Positions 7,166-13,883 of a stretch of DNA of 20,182 nucleotides are shown piece after piece. This DNA comes from JAVBKP01 sp031553975. GTDB taxonomy: Bacteria; Bacillota; Clostridia; Peptostreptococcales; Anaerovoracaceae. Numbering within the stretch: position 1 is the first letter of the stretch; each line of letters starts with the position of its first letter. Location of the stretch: NCBI GenBank assembly GCA_031553975.1, contig JAVBKP010000042.1, positions 1 to 20,182 of the forward strand, written 5' to 3'. The notes under the pieces were generated by a model. The model had not been told where the DNA came from. It searched no databases and saw nothing but the letters and a program-made list of their open reading frames with translations. A program made the translations under genes and the position numbers.

Positions 7166-8212
7166 ATGAGAGTAAGTTTTATTGTTAAAATAGTAACGAT
7201 TTGTTTGGTTATAGCGGTTACTTCATGTTCCGCATTTGCAAAGACTGAGACAATTGACTTTTCGGCCAAAGCATTGCTACCTGACAATCAAAAAAACCAG
7301 GGTAAGTCGTATTTTGATTTGAGAATGAAACCAGGTCAAAATCAGACAATAGAAGTGAGGGTATCTAATCATTCGCTCAAAAGTATGAAAATAAAAATAG
7401 AATGTAATACTGCTTTTACGGGAAGCAATGGGCTGATTGACTACTCAGAGAATACCAAAAGGGACGAAAGTATGTTCATCGATATATCAGATATTGTTAA
7501 GCTGGAAAAAAACCATATCGTGATTCCTGCATCAAGCTCTGTAAATGTTCCGCTTCATATCAGAATGCCTGACGAATCATATAATGGGATTTTGTTAGGT
7601 GGGGTTCGCATCTCTCAGGTAGAAGATGAACAAAAATTACCAGACCCCAAAAGTATAGCCATCCGAAATGAGTACGTCTATGTAATTGGTCTGAAACTTT
7701 CCCAAACAAATGTAGTGCTCAAACCTGAACTGCATCTAAAATATGCAAAACCCATACTGACAAATGGGCACACGGCAATTGCAGTGAATATTCAAAATGC
7801 TGCGGCCATCGATGCACAAAATATAAAACTAACGGTAAAGATTTATAAGCAGGGGAGTGATACACCGATACGAACGGTGGAAAAAATCAATATCAGCATG
7901 GCACCCAACTCAAATTTTGATTTTCCTGTAGAGTGGCAAGACCAAGCGATCAAACCTGGCAAATACCGTGTGGATGTGATGGCGGAAAGTCCTGATGTAC
8001 ATTGGGAAGAAGAAGCGTATTTTGAAGTCAGCAAAGAAGAGGCTTCTCAGGTCAATGAGGAGGCTATTGTGATCGTAAAGACCTGTCCCGTCTGGCTGAA
8101 AACCATTGCAATCATTGCACTTTGCATGGTAGCTTTGGCAGGGAGCTACTGGATGGGATATAGCAGAAGAAGAAAAAAAGATTCAAACCAGTTAGATGGA
8201 GATAAATGGTAG
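7166..8212 (+). CDS. WxL-interacting (DUF916/DUF3324-type) membrane-anchored surface protein
   Basis: The 348-residue protein has an N-terminal signal peptide ending near AFA-K (residue 26). An extracellular beta-rich part begins with 'GKSYFDLRMKPGQNQTIEV', the hallmark DUF916 start, and includes NGILLGGVRI. A second Ig-like part follows (about 185-290, DUF3324-like). A C-terminal membrane helix (WLKTIAIIALCMVALAGSYW) and the basic tail SRRRKK end the protein. Such proteins anchor WxL proteins at the cell surface and accompany them in operons. A VTSC within the signal could be a weak lipobox, but the Ala-x-Ala site looks better. The SD GAGGGGG (7153-7159) fits ATG 7166 well. Its stop (TAG 8210-8212) is 4 bases before the ATG of the next gene. 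Confidence 0.88.
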   Translation: MRVSFIVKIVTICLVIAVTSCSAFAKTETIDFSAKALLPDNQKNQGKSYFDLRMKPGQNQTIEVRVSNHSLKSMKIKIECNTAFTGSNGLIDYSENTKRDESMFIDISDIVKLEKNHIVIPASSSVNVPLHIRMPDESYNGILLGGVRISQVEDEQKLPDPKSIAIRNEYVYVIGLKLSQTNVVLKPELHLKYAKPILTNGHTAIAVNIQNAAAIDAQNIKLTVKIYKQGSDTPIRTVEKINISMAPNSNFDFPVEWQDQAIKPGKYRVDVMAESPDVHWEEEAYFEVSKEEASQVNEEAIVIVKTCPVWLKTIAIIALCMVALAGSYWMGYSRRRKKDSNQLDGDKW

Positions 8213-8216
8213 TGCC

Positions 8217-10292
8217 ATGAAAAGTAAGATAAATAGAAAGATAAAAATGATGTGGATTATGATGCCGTCTATAGTATTGCTTATGATAGTTGTTCTTATA
8301 TCAACCCGGGCTTTGGCATATGCACAGGAGAATGGTGCTTCACTGGATACAGAGGATGCCAGTGAGGCTGCAATTATGGCATCAGCACATACATACACAT
8401 TACTAGATAGTAGTACAGCAGTTGTATATACTGCAAGCGAGTTAAACGATGTACTTTCGGTAAGTAACGGAATTACCACAGTCTACCTTGGTGCTGATAT
8501 CGCGCTGACAGCGGGCATTACGATTTCACCTACAAAAACAGCTCTCACCATCGATGGGTTATATCCAAAAGATGGAGCAGGTCTGATCCATTCGCTAACA
8601 GGGCCTGCTTCAACTTCTGCGGCAGATACCATCGGACTACGGGCTGCAAGCAACCTGTCATTGGTTGTTCAAAATTTGAATATTAATGGAAAAAACAACA
8701 GTGGCTTATTTTATATTATGGAAAATGCTTCTATGGAAGGGGTCACACTTACCTTCAAAAAAATAACGTACACAGGCCCACAATTGTCCTTTCACCCAAA
8801 TGGCATAACGCGATTTATTGACTGCACCATTGACATCGTCCAAGGAACGGGTTCGTCCGCGCAAGAAGTCAGTGAGGTGAGCCAGGCAGAAATCGGAGGG
8901 GTAACCAGCATCACGCAAAACACTTCGGCTACCTATGGTGTGTTCTCATTTAGGGGAAGTGCACCTTCGCTAAAAATCCTCTCAGATGCAAAAGTGAATA
9001 TTGTTACCAACAATCATTTGGTCAATACTGCGGATGCTCTGCCTGTATCTGTGCTTACAAAAGCGGAGGTAACCATGGACACGCCAAAAGGTGTCTCTTA
9101 TAATGCAAGTCATGTCCTCTCTGATGTGATGATTGCAACACAGGCCAGTGTACGAATCCTCCAAAATGCAAGCAGCGGATATGCTACCATGTATTGCAAT
9201 GGCGTATTTACAGTAAACGCTGGGGCTAGCGTATATATGCAAGCGAATTATGCCAATGCGAAATCATTAATTGAGTTCAAAGGGCTAAACAAAAAATTAA
9301 ATATATTGAATCCGAGGAGCGTTGTTTTTTATAATGCCAATGCCGCTGCTCTTGGATTTGAATTGTTGAGTGCTACCCCAATAACAGCGATTGGAACGCA
9401 AGTCAACTATTGGGCGGCAGCGTTGCCACTTTTGGATGCAGGAAAGTTAAATGATATTCCAAAGTATTCGTGGAGAAAAAAGAACGGAGGTACGGTACAT
9501 ATTGAAGCTTTAGCATCCTCTCTTGATACTTTAAATAAGCTGAGCAACCTCACAGACGATGAGCTTTTGACATTGCCGCTTTTGACGACTTTTCAGGTGC
9601 AACAAGCGCGTGTCCTAGCGGTTGGAAATTTGCCGCTAGCTGTTGATGTTGTCACGGATGACCAAAAGTCGATTATGGGAAACACCATAGCCAATGCCAA
9701 TCTGTCTGCTTCCTACAAAATAAATGGCGCCCCCTATGTCTTTTATGGAATAGCAGACGCCATAGGGAATTTTGCGATACCACTTCCTGCCACAATACCA
9801 GTAGGAACGAGCATTACGATTTGTGCCAACATTCCATTTATGAGAACAGAAAAGGTTGTAGTTTGTATCTCGGCAGGTAGTTTGGTATTTCAGAATGTGC
9901 CGGAAAATTTATCCTTTGGTTCGCTACCAATACCAGTTAGGACACGGACTTTTGGTCGTGAAAAATCGGATTGGTCACTCACCATAGAAGACTCTCGCAT
10001 TCAAAGTAGCACTTGGCGGGTATACGCACGGATGGACGAACCGCTGGCCACATTGGACCGTAACACACTTCCTGATGCGATTATATTCGTAGATGAAAAG
10101 GGAAATACTAGTTCTTTGGGAGGGGATTCGATATTGGTTTATACAGGGGAAGGAAATAAAGGGGCGACGAAAAGGACTATGATTTCGTGGGTGCCTGATA
10201 GGGGCATTTTATTGCGTGTCAATCCTGCTGTTGTTTCTGTGGGTAAAACATATCGAGCAACCATCACTTGGATATTGTCAGATGCACCATAA
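8217..10292 (+). CDS. Large surface protein: beta-helix-like adhesin region with C-terminal WxL domain
   Basis: From ATG 8217 the product has 691 residues. A basic N-terminus and strong hydrophobic core (IVLLMIVVLIST) end at a likely cleavage ALAYA-QEN. The following ~450 residues are rich in Ser, Thr, Asn and Ala with repeated short strands (TTVYLGADIALTAGITISP and similar), as in pectate-lyase-like right-handed beta helices. The C-terminal ~130 residues form a WxL domain (DWSLTIEDSR, TWRVYARM, closing ATITWILSDAP, nearly the same ending as the first WxL gene). Probable role: wall-attached adhesin or polysaccharide-binding protein working with the two upstream genes. ATG 8196 is an in-frame alternative without an SD. 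The GGAG at 8198-8201 also serves a tiny out-of-frame frame that may couple translation. Confidence 0.82.
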   Translation: MKSKINRKIKMMWIMMPSIVLLMIVVLISTRALAYAQENGASLDTEDASEAAIMASAHTYTLLDSSTAVVYTASELNDVLSVSNGITTVYLGADIALTAGITISPTKTALTIDGLYPKDGAGLIHSLTGPASTSAADTIGLRAASNLSLVVQNLNINGKNNSGLFYIMENASMEGVTLTFKKITYTGPQLSFHPNGITRFIDCTIDIVQGTGSSAQEVSEVSQAEIGGVTSITQNTSATYGVFSFRGSAPSLKILSDAKVNIVTNNHLVNTADALPVSVLTKAEVTMDTPKGVSYNASHVLSDVMIATQASVRILQNASSGYATMYCNGVFTVNAGASVYMQANYANAKSLIEFKGLNKKLNILNPRSVVFYNANAAALGFELLSATPITAIGTQVNYWAAALPLLDAGKLNDIPKYSWRKKNGGTVHIEALASSLDTLNKLSNLTDDELLTLPLLTTFQVQQARVLAVGNLPLAVDVVTDDQKSIMGNTIANANLSASYKINGAPYVFYGIADAIGNFAIPLPATIPVGTSITICANIPFMRTEKVVVCISAGSLVFQNVPENLSFGSLPIPVRTRTFGREKSDWSLTIEDSRIQSSTWRVYARMDEPLATLDRNTLPDAIIFVDEKGNTSSLGGDSILVYTGEGNKGATKRTMISWVPDRGILLRVNPAVVSVGKTYRATITWILSDAP

Positions 10293-10326
10293 GGGCAACG
10301 AGTCAATCATTTTGTATGAGTTTGTG

Positions 10327-11193
10327 CTAAACCCCTAACACCCTAGCCACACTAGCAACCAAAAAGCAAATAGTAAACCCTGTTATGGCAGGAACAATCA
10401 AAGAGACAGCGGTCCATTTTAGGCTACCTGTTTCTTTTTTTATTGTTAGTAGTGTAGTGGCGCATGGCCAATGAGAAAGATTGAATAATATCACGTTTAT
10501 AGCGGTGAGATAAGTCCAACCATTGGCAAGGAGCAGAGCCTTTAACTCAGTCATACTAGAGAGTTCTGTCAGCGTGCCTGTAGACATATAGCACATGATT
10601 AAAATAGGTACGACAATCTCATTGGCTGGAAAGCCTAGGATAAAGGCCAATAGAATGTACCCATCCAGGCCTATCAGTTGGGCAAAAGGGTCTAGAACGC
10701 CTGCAAGTGCAGTTAGGAGGGTTACATCACCATTGGGCATATGTAGGTTTGCTAAAATCCAAATAAGGGCACCAGCAGGGGCAGCAGCGGTGATGGCCCT
10801 ACCCAGCACGAACAATGTGCGATCAAATAAGGAACGAGTTATAACTTTTGCAATTTGTGGTTTACGATAAGGCGGCAACTCTAAGATAAAATGTGAAGGC
10901 AACCCTTTTAAGATTGTCTTTGACAATAGCTTAGAGATAAGTAAAGTTAACGCGATACCAAGAGCAATGACAGCAGTAAGCAGTAAAGCCGACGCAATCC
11001 CACCAAAAGGCCCAGACACTGCTCCTGTAAAAAACATGGCAATAATAGCAATCATGGTAGGGAACCGACCATTGCAGGGAACAAATGAATTGGTGATGAT
11101 AGCAATGAGCCGCTCCCTTGGTGAGTCAATAATACGACAACCAATAACACCTACGGCATTGCAACCAAAGCCTTGACACATGGTAGAGTGCAT
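10327..11193 (-). pseudogene. feoB: 5'-truncated feoB remnant (C-terminal membrane half of a ferrous-iron transporter)
   Basis: The 288 residues match only the second half of FeoB: CQGFGCNAVGVIGCRIIDSP, PCNGRFPT and GFPANEIVVPI are typical Gate/core motifs, and there are several membrane helices. The cytoplasmic G-protein domain and first Gate repeat are absent; full-length FeoB is usually 600-800 residues. The ATG at 11193-11191 lies immediately after an in-frame stop with no ribosome site. Just upstream an extra base seems to break the expected HALTMC reading, and FeoB similarity ends there. It is very probably a non-functional remnant; transport would need the G domain. It converges with the WxL operon, and the truncation point borders the mobile-element-like region. 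Confidence 0.75.
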
Positions 11194-11287
11194 TTATGCT
11201 ACAAATAGAATAATCCGAATTCAAAGGATTGCGGATTATGAGATATGTAAATTTTACAAGAAAAATTGAATATATACAAGCGAAAAT

Positions 11288-11315
11288 GTAGTTGAATAGA
11301 TCAGCTACTTTTTTA
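11288..11315 (+). terminator. Intrinsic terminator, copy 1 of a repeated element
   Basis: GTAGTTG (11288-11294) pairs with CAGCTAC (11302-11308), followed by TTTTTTA. A near-identical copy with similar downstream flank lies at 12313-12341. No intact plus-strand gene precedes this copy. Confidence 0.75.
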
Positions 11316-11361
11316 TTGACATTAAACAAATTTCTATTTGATTAAAAGAATTGGAGGCAGA

Positions 11362-11829
11362 ATGAAACGTATTTTAGATGCCTGTTGCGGTAGTAGAATG
11401 TTTTGGTTTGATAAGCAAAATAGTAATACAGTCTACATGGATAGCCGAGAGTTAACAGATACGTTGTGCGATGGGAGAACGCTAAATATTAAACCAGATG
11501 TTATAGGCGATTTCAGAAAAATGGAATTTGCAGATAAAACATTTAAGTTAGTTGTGTTTGACCCACCACATTTAGTCAGAGCAGGCGAAAATTCGTGGTT
11601 GGCGAAGAAATATGGGAAGTTATCCGATACTTGGCCACAAGATATTAAACAAGGCTTTGACGAGTGCATGAGAGTATTAGACGACTACGGTGTTTTAATT
11701 TTCAAGTGGAATGAGGAACAAATTAGACTGCAAGAACTACTTTTGGTGATTGGTCAAAAACCACTATTTGGAAATCAAAGAAGCAAGACCCACTGGTTAG
11801 TATTTATGAAAACATATAAACAAATGTAA
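11362..11829 (+). CDS. Small class I SAM-dependent (DNA) methyltransferase-like protein
   Basis: ATG 11362 has the SD GGAGG (11353-11357); an upstream in-frame TTG at 11338 lacks one. The 155-residue product starts ILDACCGSRMFWFDK, a motif I variant, carries VYMDSRE (acidic motif II) and VVFDPPH (motif IV, as in N6-adenine or N4-cytosine DNA methylases), and ends without a recognisable target-recognition domain. Such stand-alone proteins are common on phages and integrative elements of Firmicutes. They may protect element DNA from host restriction, but the substrate is unproven. It lies between the two copies of the repeated terminator, beside other small genes, suggesting a cargo unit. Confidence 0.8.
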   Translation: MKRILDACCGSRMFWFDKQNSNTVYMDSRELTDTLCDGRTLNIKPDVIGDFRKMEFADKTFKLVVFDPPHLVRAGENSWLAKKYGKLSDTWPQDIKQGFDECMRVLDDYGVLIFKWNEEQIRLQELLLVIGQKPLFGNQRSKTHWLVFMKTYKQM

Positions 11830-11860
11830 ATTAGTTTAAAAGATAATGAAAAAAGCAATA

Positions 11861-11881
11861 AAAAAGAGCCCTAAGGCCCTT
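11861..11881 (-). terminator. Minus-strand intrinsic terminator
   Basis: Read on the minus strand, AAGGGCC and GGCTCTT pair (one G-U) around a TTAG loop and are followed by T-rich TTTTTATTGC. In the plus direction the T-run is missing. It therefore ends the minus-strand unit that begins near 12141 rather than the methyltransferase gene. Confidence 0.65.
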
Positions 11882-11894
11882 GTTATTGGTGGTC

Positions 11895-11953
11895 TGGCAC
11901 TTGACCCTAAATCGGTCCTACTGCTTCGCCTCGAGTCCCTCTCGCAAGTGCCA
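11895..11953 (-). ncRNA. Predicted three-way-junction RNA structure before the minus-strand terminator
   Basis: TGGCACTTG (11895-11903) and CAAGTGCCA (11945-11953) form a perfect 9-bp closing stem. Inside are two hairpins: CGAG/CTCG (11932-11935 with 11941-11944) and ACC/GGT (11904-11906 with 11914-11916). In the minus orientation the structure lies about 14 bases before a T-tailed terminator and about 190 bases after a good promoter. It overlaps the end of a small open frame, so it may be a 3' structure of an mRNA rather than a separate RNA. I do not recognise a known RNA family. Confidence 0.35.
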
Positions 11954-12095
11954 CTTTTTTAAATTTTTTCACAACCATACTTCCATTCTCCTTTTGATTA
12001 AGTATTTCATGAGATATCACATCGGCTGTGACCTCGAAAATGATTTCGGTCATCGGATTTGTGTAAGCGGATAAAGGGGTGGGAATTGCACCCAC
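11907..12095 (-). CDS. Possible small protein or peptide gene (hypothetical)
   Basis: The minus-strand frame is open from about 12190 to the TAG at 11907-11909. GTG 12095 gives 62 residues, but without an SD. The codons before it encode FSLLVGITVFVGA and then IPTPLSAYT, which resembles a signal peptide with an Ala-type cleavage site but lacks a start codon. This suggests a gene whose 5' end was frameshifted. The best initiation signal is inside: ATG at 11978-11976 with AAAAGGAG 9 bases upstream gives a cationic 23-residue peptide beginning MVVKKFKKVALAR. Promoter and terminator match this strand. Existence of a protein is uncertain; a regulatory RNA is the alternative. Confidence 0.3.
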   Translation of the reverse strand: MGAIPTPLSAYTNPMTEIIFEVTADVISHEILNQKENGSMVVKKFKKVALARGTRGEAVGPI

Positions 12096-12140
12096 AAAAA
12101 CAGTGATTCCAACTAATAAGCTAAATTCTATTTCACTGTT

Positions 12141-12169
12141 AGTATATACATTTTTAAAATTAATTGCAA
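12141..12169 (-). promoter_or_regulatory. Minus-strand sigma-A promoter
   Basis: Reading the minus strand, TTGCAA (12169-12164) and TATACT (12146-12141) are separated by exactly 17 bases. Transcription would start near 12134 and run towards the terminator at 11861-11881. Just downstream the transcript would contain a 7-bp inverted repeat (AACAGTG/CACTGTT, 12134-12140 with 12099-12105) and a GTGGG/CCCAC hairpin (12079-12083 with 12091-12095). Confidence 0.65.
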
Positions 12170-12174
12170 GTAAA

Positions 12175-12180
12175 TATAAT
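12175..12180 (+). promoter_or_regulatory. -10 box for the 31-residue membrane protein gene
   Basis: A perfect TATAAT at 12175-12180 lies 33 bases before the ATG at 12213. The -35 region (TTTTAA, about 12152-12157) is weak and overlaps the divergent minus-strand promoter, so the two units may be regulated together. Confidence 0.45.
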
Positions 12181-12212
12181 GATTAACTGTAAATTAGAAA
12201 GAGGGGTAAACA

Positions 12213-12308
12213 ATGGATGGTTATAAATCATGGTTCCACGGCTTTTGGGCAGGAATGTTAGTAGCATATGCCATATCTGTAACGATATTTTTCGCTTTGA
12301 ATAAGTAA
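12213..12308 (+). CDS. 31-residue single-pass membrane protein
   Basis: ATG 12213 follows the SD AGAAAGAGGGG at good spacing. The product starts MDGYKSWFHGFWAGM and continues with LVAYAISVTIFFAL and NK, which is one membrane helix with short polar ends. A TATAAT box lies upstream and an intrinsic terminator begins 5 bases after the stop, so it has a complete single-gene unit. No family is recognised. Possible roles are a small membrane regulator, a type I toxin or an accessory of the transfer apparatus; none is proved. It was probably missed by standard gene calling because of its size. Confidence 0.6.
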   Translation: MDGYKSWFHGFWAGMLVAYAISVTIFFALNK

Positions 12309-12312
12309 GGAA

Positions 12313-12341
12313 GTAGTTGAATAGATCCAGCTACTTTTTTA
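12313..12341 (+). terminator. Intrinsic terminator, copy 2 of the repeated element
   Basis: GTAGTTG (12313-12319) pairs with CAGCTAC (12328-12334), followed by TTTTTTA. Compared with 11288-11315 it differs by one inserted base. The similarity continues for about 25 bases downstream (shared AAACAAAT, CTATT and GAT). Confidence 0.75.
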
Positions 12342-12382
12342 TTGAATAGAAAACAAATGGCTATTGGATGGGGGAGTGAAAG

Positions 12383-12571
12383 TTGGCATTAGACCAAAAA
12401 TTGCTACCAGAACCTGAGCACTATATTAATCAGCAAATCATCAATATTTGTGGGAGAGAATATTTAAGAGAAACTGAAGGGTTCTGGACTTATATTATTG
12501 AAAAGAAACAAATACAGAAGAAATTTGTCGTCGCAGACCGGTATTTTTTATTAGTAAAGGAGAAAATATGA
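12383..12571 (+). CDS. Hypothetical small protein upstream of TadZ-like gene
   Basis: A TTG start at 12383 has a strong SD (GGGGGAG, 12370-12376) at ideal spacing, giving 62 residues. The sequence is soluble and mixed in charge, with IICGRE-like hydrophobic patches and no membrane helix; no family is recognised. Its last codons overlap the ATG of the next gene (ATGA, 12568-12571), so it is translationally coupled to the TadZ-like gene and may be a small partner of it. The ribosome site and coupling make it credible despite the non-ATG start. Confidence 0.6.
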   Translation: MALDQKLLPEPEHYINQQIINICGREYLRETEGFWTYIIEKKQIQKKFVVADRYFLLVKEKI

Positions 12572-13767
12572 AAAAATACACATTATACCTATTAGCACCA
12601 ATAAAATTTTTAGACTTGCAAAATGACTTGCAAAATGTAGGTATGCATCAAGGTGAATCTTCTTTTCTGGAAATATCCAAGAGTACCTCCGATATAAAAG
12701 TGTTTCATGAGCTAATAGAGAATACTAACATTGAACAGCAGCCCGATTTTATTTTAATATTTGATGTTTCAGAAACAGCAATTAGCCAGGCACAAGCGCA
12801 CACTAATATGTTAAAGGCCATAAAATCGTCTAGACTGAACTTACAATCAAAGATAGTAGTAATACTTCCATTAGAAAAAGAATCGGACTTATGGTTTATC
12901 AACGAGCTTATAAAGCTAAACGTGCAAGACTTTTATTTTGTAGATGATTTCTATATAGATGATCTAAGATCCTGGCTGATAGAAGAAAATAAAACCTTGG
13001 CTGACAATCAGAAATATCTTTCAGCACAGATAGCTAATAACCAAAGCACGACCAGAGAAGTAGTTACAGAATATAAAACCGAAGTAGTGATCAAAGAGGT
13101 GTTTGTAAAACCAAAGGACTACCAGAAGACAATTGTTATAGTGGGAGACCGTCAGAAAGGCGTTACTACGGTTTGCGATTTACTGGAAGCAGTATATTCA
13201 GATTACAGTGTGAAAACCAAGAAGATAAGGGAGCTAGCGAAGGGAGATAATCAAATAGACCATGGTGTAGTAATTTTAGAGATTGATATGGATTATTTTG
13301 CTTGTCACCGAGAAGAAATTCAATATATGCCGTGCGAAATCATTATTGTCCACGATCTTAATATGTTACATATTATGTGCTGCACATATCTCATAATTGA
13401 ACTACTACGGATGAAAATACCCGCAGACAGGGTGAAGATTCTCTTCAACAAGAATATGAATATTGGGATTGACTATAAGGGCATTATTGATTTTATAGTT
13501 GCTGGCGGATATAAAGAGGCAGAACAGCAGGAAATACAAGAATACCTGAAGAAAGTAAAACCATTATGGTTATCATTCAGCTTAGATCTAATGCAAGAAA
13601 ATCTAAAGTCTATATATACTAGACAAAAAATAAAGATACCCGAAAGCGTAATGGATGAAATTGCAGTGATTGCAAATGAGATATATCCATTTAAAAACAC
13701 AGAACAGGAAAGGCGGAAAGTCAATAATATAAGCGCAATATCAAACCTTTTTAGACGGAAAAAGTAA
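12568..13767 (+). CDS. TadZ/CpaE-like protein (receiver-like domain plus degenerate ParA-type ATPase)
   Basis: The 399-residue protein begins with an alpha/beta region (1-140) built like an atypical response-regulator receiver: strands 'FILIFDV' and 'KIVVILPL' at the usual positions. A charged linker rich in Glu/Lys/Val (about 160-185) follows, then a ParA/MinD-like fold starting TIVIVGDRQKGVTT (P-loop 193-201) and ILEID. This is the TadZ/CpaE layout, a factor that places Tad pilus machines at the pole or membrane. The deviant Walker A lacks the usual Lys before Thr-Thr, so ATP turnover is doubtful. It ends with a basic tail (LFRRKK). It is coupled to the upstream small gene; tandem repeats and a terminator follow. 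Confidence 0.65.
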   Translation: MKKYTLYLLAPIKFLDLQNDLQNVGMHQGESSFLEISKSTSDIKVFHELIENTNIEQQPDFILIFDVSETAISQAQAHTNMLKAIKSSRLNLQSKIVVILPLEKESDLWFINELIKLNVQDFYFVDDFYIDDLRSWLIEENKTLADNQKYLSAQIANNQSTTREVVTEYKTEVVIKEVFVKPKDYQKTIVIVGDRQKGVTTVCDLLEAVYSDYSVKTKKIRELAKGDNQIDHGVVILEIDMDYFACHREEIQYMPCEIIIVHDLNMLHIMCCTYLIIELLRMKIPADRVKILFNKNMNIGIDYKGIIDFIVAGGYKEAEQQEIQEYLKKVKPLWLSFSLDLMQENLKSIYTRQKIKIPESVMDEIAVIANEIYPFKNTEQERRKVNNISAISNLFRRKK

Positions 13768-13828
13768 ATATACAGACATGTTCACATGTAAATATACAGA
13801 CATGTTCACATGTAAACATACAAATATC
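13764..13828 (+). repeat. 24-bp tandem repeat, two perfect copies and a partial third
   Basis: A 24-base unit starting GTAAATATACAGACATG occurs at 13764-13787 and 13788-13811, with a diverged partial copy at 13812-13828. Each unit centres on ACATG-TTCA-CATGT, an inverted repeat that could bind a protein dimer. The first unit overlaps the stop of the TadZ-like gene. Confidence 0.8.
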
Positions 13829-13831
13829 TAT

Positions 13832-13856
13832 AGAGCTGTAAAATGCTCTTTTTTTA
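13832..13856 (+). terminator. Intrinsic terminator between TadZ-like and toprim genes
   Basis: AGAGC (13832-13836) pairs with GCTCT (13845-13849) and runs into seven Ts. Only 27 bases separate it from the next ATG, leaving little room for a new promoter, so controlled read-through is possible. Confidence 0.7.
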
Positions 13857-13883
13857 TTGTTAAAACTAGAAAGGATATTAACT

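Larger units (their letters stand above)
11830..12212. other. 383-base stretch without a plus-strand gene
   Basis: On the plus strand nothing codes here. The minus strand holds a complete transcription unit: promoter 12169-12141, leader hairpins, a small open frame, a three-way-junction structure and a terminator (11881-11861). The right end contains the divergent promoter of the 31-residue protein. Confidence 0.5.

Noticed and set aside
11126..11329. Minus-strand frame overlapping the feoB 5' end
   Set aside because: Its end is FeoB DNA read out of frame and the rest shows no family; only the frame relation to the truncation is informative.
11880..12074. 64-codon plus-strand open frame
   Set aside because: No ribosome site; it runs opposite the minus-strand unit whose promoter and terminator fit the other strand.
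12079..12095. Short resemblance of GGTGCAATTCCCACC (minus) to a cobalamin riboswitch element
   Set aside because: The other conserved blocks of that riboswitch could not be found around it, and no B12-related gene follows.
12313..12341. Insertion-sequence ends
   Set aside because: The repeated element is a terminator in direct orientation with no transposase between the copies.
13764..13828. Possible CRISPR array
   Set aside because: The 24-bp units are directly adjacent with no spacers, and there are no cas genes; this is a simple tandem repeat.
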